Shown here: positions 10,939-12,039 of the stretch, one piece after another
Numbering within the stretch: the stretch's first letter is position 1
Layout of the letters: every line of letters starts with the position of its first letter
Assembly (NCBI GenBank): GCA_036516995.1
Contig: DATDYW010000045.1
Coordinates: 1-12,039 of the forward strand
DNA: 12,039 nt
Direction: 5' to 3'
From: DATDYW01 sp036516995
Lineage (GTDB): Bacteria; Patescibacteriota; Minisyncoccia; Phycocordibacterales; JAACPR01
Program-made: the position numbers and the translations under genes
The notes under the pieces: generated by a model
The model's input: only the letters and a program-made list of their open reading frames with translations
What the model was told of the DNA's origin: nothing
Database searches by the model: none

Positions 10939-11170
10939 CAAGAAAACCCCGCGGCCGGGGTTTTCTTGTGCGGGCGAGCAAGGTACCAGCGTACCTTGCG
11001 TCTTGGATTCGAAAGCCGCAGCCATGTCGCAGCTTTGTGCGACAGGCGAGGCGGGGTCGCGAGCACTTAGCCGAATGGAATTCGCCCCGCGAATTCTAGG
11101 AGGCTTAGTGACTCGTGACCGAATCCATCCGATAGCCCACCGAGAGCTGCGACCGAATCCAAGCGCCCGC
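10921..11170. mobile_element. tRNA-Ile-associated mini-element (copy d)
   Basis: The last 17 bp before A73 of tRNA-Ile, CGAATCCAAGCGCCCGC (10921-10937), recur directly at 11154-11170, 233 bp away. Between them, in order, are the tRNA terminator palindrome (10931-10976), an inserted hairpin GCAAGGTAC/GTACCTTGC (10978-10999), an inverted T-arm copy CTTGGATTCGAA (11002-11013), a TGTCGCA/TGCGACA hairpin (11025-11044) and the core palindrome (11055-11126). The core arms are GGTCGCGAGCACTTAGCC and GGCTTAGTGACTCGTGACC around an inner GAATTCG/CGAATTC stem. In tRNA orientation the order matches the tRNA-Ser copy. No gene is seen in 10939-11273. Confidence 0.75.
10931..10976 (+). terminator. Palindrome and terminator overlapping the tRNA-Ile acceptor
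   Basis: Bases 10931-10951 are the exact reverse complement of 10956-10976, a 21-bp stem with a 4-nt loop. The left arm includes the tRNA acceptor strand CGCCCGC. The CCCCG/CGGGG stem followed by TTTTCTTG can act as a terminator. Confidence 0.75.
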
Positions 11171-11238
11171 TCACCCAGAACTTACCGTCCCCCCATCCCC
11201 TCTTTGCTTTGCTGGGGCGATGCCCAGCCGCCAGAAAA

Positions 11239-11266
11239 TTGACCCCTTGAAATTTCAATGTAGTGT
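11239..11266 (+). promoter_or_regulatory. Promoter with a spacer palindrome before the 197-aa gene
   Basis: TTGACC (11239-11244), a 16-bp spacer and TAGTGT (11261-11266) lie 7 nt before ATG 11274. The spacer contains the perfect 12-bp palindrome TTGAAATTTCAA (11247-11258), a likely operator position. Confidence 0.45.
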
Positions 11267-11273
11267 CGCACCT

Positions 11274-11867
11274 ATGCAAAAGATCTTTTCATTTCCCATC
11301 GAAGCTGGCGGCCAGCCCGTCGCCGAACACCGCGCCGCACTTCTTCGCGACCTAGGTGCCGTAACGCCGTGGCTCGGCAGCCTCGAGCTGCCGCTCGCGC
11401 TCCAGAATCCGGCCGGGGTGTTCATCGCTACGCTCTGGGGCTCGAAAGAGCCGTGGAACACGGCCGAGGGGCTCGCGGAGATCTCCGGTGAATCGGGCGG
11501 CACACCCCAGGATCCGCGCCTCGAGTCGCTCTTCCCGCTCGCCGCGCGGCTGCTGCTCCTGAAGCACCGCGCCTACGAGGTGTGCTTCTGGGACAAGCTG
11601 CACCTGCCGCCGACGCAGGCGCTCGGCGTTGTCTTCCCCGCGCTCGGCGCGAGCTGGAACGAGGGCGTGGAGGTATCACCGCTCGCCACCGACTGGGGGC
11701 GGCTCAACCACCCGCGCTACCGAACCGCGAAGACCTTTGGTCTCCGCGTGCCGCTCCGGCGCTGCGAGCGTCCGACGCTCGGCGCCGGGCCCCTGTTTCC
11801 CATCGATGGGCAGGGGCGCGACATCCCGAACGGACGCGACACCGTCTTCCTCCAGATCCACCGATAA
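11274..11867 (+). CDS. Hypothetical protein, 197 aa
   Basis: I do not recognise this protein. It is mixed alpha/beta in character, with no signal peptide, membrane segment or cysteine-rich motif. Notable stretches are LGSLELPLALQNPAGVFIA (34-52), LFPLAARLLLLKHRAYEVCFW and GPLFPIDGQGRDIPNGRDTVF near the C-terminus. ATG 11274 is chosen over the upstream in-frame ATG 11220 because a promoter with an operator-like palindrome lies between them and would leave no room for the longer form. GC-rich codon use matches the flanking housekeeping genes, and a terminator overlaps its stop codon, so it is a real gene, probably lineage-specific. Confidence 0.75.
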   Translation: MQKIFSFPIEAGGQPVAEHRAALLRDLGAVTPWLGSLELPLALQNPAGVFIATLWGSKEPWNTAEGLAEISGESGGTPQDPRLESLFPLAARLLLLKHRAYEVCFWDKLHLPPTQALGVVFPALGASWNEGVEVSPLATDWGRLNHPRYRTAKTFGLRVPLRRCERPTLGAGPLFPIDGQGRDIPNGRDTVFLQIHR

Positions 11868-11880
11868 GGTGGATTTTTCC
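11856..11880 (+). terminator. Terminator overlapping the stop codon of the 197-aa gene
   Basis: ATCCACC (11856-11862) and GGTGGAT (11868-11874) form a 7-bp stem. The TAA stop is in the 5-nt loop, and TTTTCC follows. Confidence 0.85.
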
Positions 11881-11896
11881 TTTCGACTAACCGGGC

Positions 11897-11905
11897 TGCT
11901 ATAGT
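11897..11905 (+). promoter_or_regulatory. Extended -10 promoter of tRNA-Gly
   Basis: TGC followed by TATAGT is an extended -10 element about 25 nt before the tRNA. No good -35 is visible. Confidence 0.5.
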
Positions 11906-11929
11906 GCCCGCCGTCCGTTTCCTTCAATA

Positions 11930-12000
11930 GCGGGTGTCGTTCAGTGGCAGGATGTGACCTTCCCATGGTTGAGACGGGGGTTCGATTCCCCCCACCCGCA
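11930..12000 (+). tRNA. tRNA-Gly(CCC)
   Basis: A 71-nt cloverleaf has a GCGGGTG/CACCCGC acceptor, anticodon loop TTCCCAT (anticodon CCC, codon GGG), GGGGG/CCCCC T-stem with TTCGATT loop, and A73. The D and anticodon stems contain G-T pairs. A73 is unusual, since bacterial tRNA-Gly normally has U73. CCA is not encoded. Confidence 0.9.
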
Positions 12001-12002
12001 CA

Positions 12003-12039
12003 AAGTTGAGAGCCGCCCAGAACGGGCGGCTCTCAACTT
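12003..12039. terminator. 16-bp perfect palindrome after tRNA-Gly
   Basis: AAGTTGAGAGCCGCCC (12003-12018) is the exact reverse complement of 12024-12039, with loop AGAAC. It probably terminates the tRNA transcript. The window ends at its last base, so any T-tract or further element is unseen. Confidence 0.75.

Overview
The window looks like a compact, moderately GC-rich genome of the Candidate Phyla Radiation (Patescibacteria, Parcubacteria-like). This is an inference. It rests on a MutY-type glycosylase without iron-sulfur cysteines or a C-terminal Nudix-like domain, a minimal soluble histidine kinase, tRNA genes without encoded CCA, small Lys/Ala-rich proteins, stop codons embedded in terminator hairpins, and many genes with a -10-like hexamer 6-7 nt before the start codon. 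TGA is used as a stop (methyltransferase, TrmB-like gene), so the code appears standard.

Layout. 1-753: a NYN-domain (PIN-like RNase) gene on the minus strand, with a possible tiny convergent RNA at its 3' end. 754-4300: an A/T-richer accessory island, all on the minus strand. It holds a C5-cytosine methyltransferase translationally coupled to a probable restriction endonuclease, a DUF6602-like PD-(D/E)xK protein, and an 86-aa zinc-knuckle membrane protein. The island abuts the 3' end of tRNA-Ser(GCT) (4502-4590). 4911-5396: a second NYN gene on the plus strand with the same kind of 3' unit. 5513-6009: two small basic proteins. 6118-9579: mutY-like gene, an 88-aa coiled-coil protein and recG. 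9600-10862: a TrmB-like regulator facing away from a soluble histidine kinase, with strong palindromes between them. 10867-10938: tRNA-Ile(TAT). 11274-11867: an unrecognised protein. 11930-12000: tRNA-Gly(CCC).

Main discovery. A family of short palindromic elements sits at tRNA 3' ends. Two nearly intact copies (4284-4519 beside tRNA-Ser, 10921-11170 beside tRNA-Ile) share one plan. The tRNA 3' end is repeated directly 219 or 233 bp away and also repeated inverted just beyond the tRNA terminator. Between these lies a core hairpin with conserved outer arms containing CTAAG boxes, compensatory changes between copies, and an unrelated inner stem. More decayed copies lie between the island genes at 3885-3975 and 3146-3171, and a 20-nt exact half copy lies upstream of mutY (6057-6076). 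Resemblance to the tRNA-Ser end falls with distance from the tRNA. I read the island as cassettes accreted one after another at the tRNA-Ser 3' end, with the youngest nearest the tRNA. No recombinase is encoded in the window.

Second discovery. Each NYN gene ends in the same hairpin, which contains its stop codon. Facing it is a promoter TTGACC-16-TA(T/G)AAT that would make an RNA of about 56-58 nt ending at this hairpin plus a T-tract, antisense to the NYN 3' end. This is a possible RNase/small-RNA pair.
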